Assembly (NCBI GenBank): GCA_013152275.1
Contig: JAADGS010000045.1
Location: forward strand, 33,182-97,181
Direction: 5' to 3'
Length of the DNA stretch: 64,000 nt
DNA from: Actinomycetota bacterium
GTDB lineage: Bacteria > Actinomycetota > Acidimicrobiia > Spongiisociales > UBA4744
The notes beneath the pieces are model-generated. The model saw only the letters and a program-made list of their open reading frames with translations. It did not search any database and was not told where the DNA came from. This document shows, piece by piece, positions 63,385 to 64,000 of this stretch; within the stretch, counting starts at the first letter, position 1, and each line of letters starts with the position of its first letter. A program made the translations under genes and the position numbers.

Positions 63385-64000
63385 CCGGCCCAAGCGCGGT
63401 GCAACAGGCAGCCCCTCGGACTCGCTTCGAGCCGTGTCGAGAATAGACCGACACGATCGACACCCAGACGTCGGGGCCCGCGTCAGCAAGCGTTTGGCGC
63501 ACCGTCTTCCCGGCCGGATTGTGACCGGCGGTCGCCAAAGGGCGGCGGAGACGCCGGCCGGTCACATCGGTCACGGGACCCGAGCCGTGCACACGGCCGC
63601 CGATCACCGGGCCATCGAGGTTGGCCGACACCTGCCCGAGCGGGCCTTGGCGTCGGGTGCGCGCGCGGTCTTTGGCATCGGGGCGGCCCTTCCCCGAGAC
63701 TCGCGTGGGGTCGGCTCGGCTCGTCCTCCCCTATACCGAGCCACGCCCTGTGTGGTTTGGGTCCGGCGTCGGATTCCGAAAGGCACGGTGGTTCCCGTTC
63801 CTCGGGACCCTCGGCGTGGACTCCGCGGCGACGGTGATCGTTCTCGACCCCCGCCGGATCGACCGGAGCGTGGCGATTCTGGCCGGCCTTCGAATGCTCC
63901 GCTTTGCGGCACGGCCGCGACCACGTGGTGCCTTCGCCCGGCTGCTCATCGAACTGCCTGGCACTGCACGGCCTGCTCCGGTGAAGATCTCCGCCACCGC
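63385..64000. other. Region after the sensor kinase, mostly unassigned
   Basis: I see no confident complete gene. GC-rich sequence with several overlapping short frames on both strands. One + strand frame stays open from about 63657 to the window end and is listed separately. Confidence 0.4.
63657..64000 (+). CDS. Possible partial CDS running off the window end
   Basis: From a GTG at 63657 the + frame is open for 114 codons to the edge. The part after about 63800 reads like protein (LGVDSAATVIVLDPRRIDRSV, then LAGLRMLRFAARPRPRG) and uses many G/C third positions. There is no clear Shine-Dalgarno and I recognise no family. It may be a real gene start, a decayed gene or chance. Confidence 0.28.
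   Translation, partial: MRARSLASGRPFPETRVGSARLVLPYTEPRPVWFGSGVGFRKARWFPFLGTLGVDSAATVIVLDPRRIDRSVAILAGLRMLRFAARPRPRGAFARLLIELPGTARPAPVKISAT

Overview
The window is G+C-rich and comes from an actinobacterium. The evidence is a complete Pup-proteasome locus (mpa-dop-pup-prcB-prcA-pafA-pafB-pafC-tatA-tatC-helY) and a run tlyA-nadK-recN-pyrG-nudix-ald-xerD-(...)-scpA-scpB-rluB-aroA-cmk-der. Both keep essentially the gene order I know from Mycobacterium. A DUF4193 protein and an 11-nt-repeat PHO box fit the same phylum. I cannot fix the class from sequence alone; a deep-branching, probably uncultured lineage (Acidimicrobiia-like) is my guess. Genes are tightly packed, with many ATGA/GTGA stop-start overlaps and frequent GTG/TTG starts. 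I see no phage, insertion sequence or CRISPR array.

Layout. (1) 381-8344: a + strand metabolic operon of HD-domain protein, MmgE/PrpD dehydratase, fused aconitase/homoaconitase-type hydratase, (homo)isocitrate-dehydrogenase-like enzyme, a CitD-CitE fusion and CitF. It ends in a large nested hairpin. (2) 8403-15294: formiminotransferase-cyclodeaminase with a small Cys-rich protein, an ABC-2 exporter, and EamA and MFS transporters. (3) 15295-18456: a repeat-bearing spacer, small membrane proteins, then an operon of a diglycine-ending ubiquitin-like protein, a TtuA-type tRNA thiolase and TrmI. (4) 18512-32571: ferredoxin, the Pup-proteasome operon (with a 59-aa Pup ending in Gly-Gly-Glu), PafBC, TatA/TatC, HelY and a diacylglycerol-kinase-like enzyme. 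(5) 32960-37526: DUF4193, a dolichol-phosphate-mannose-synthase-like GT2, a short GNAT, Nudix, DUF1015, HAD and rhomboid. (6) 37567-53177: the housekeeping super-operon for ribosome modification, NADP, recombination, CTP, alanine, chromosome segregation, aromatic and isoprenoid metabolism, and ribosome-assembly GTPase Der. (7) 53206-55379: a thiolase-like protein lacking the usual nucleophilic Cys, its DUF35 partner, and tRNA-Pro(GGG). (8) 55508-63384: a PHO box and pstS-pstC-pstA-pstB-pstB-phoU-response regulator-sensor kinase. (9) 63385-64000: unclear, possibly the start of a gene running off the end.

How the parts work together. Block 1 looks like a self-contained route for a citrate-like 2-hydroxytricarboxylate: a lyase plus two hydratases and an oxidative decarboxylase. 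Its true substrate is not obvious. Block 3 pairs two tRNA T-loop modifications (2-thiolation and m1A58) with a ubiquitin-like sulfur carrier, immediately upstream of the pupylation machinery. Block 8 is a phosphate-starvation regulon whose own two-component system probably binds the four 11-nt repeats upstream of pstS.

The most unusual points are the CitDE fusion operon, the UBL-TtuA-TrmI operon, the TlyA gene that seems to need a CTG start, head-to-head genes whose start codons share bases, a heptanucleotide repeat array, a Cys-less thiolase with a Cys-less DUF35 partner, and tandem pstB genes sharing a nearly identical block.
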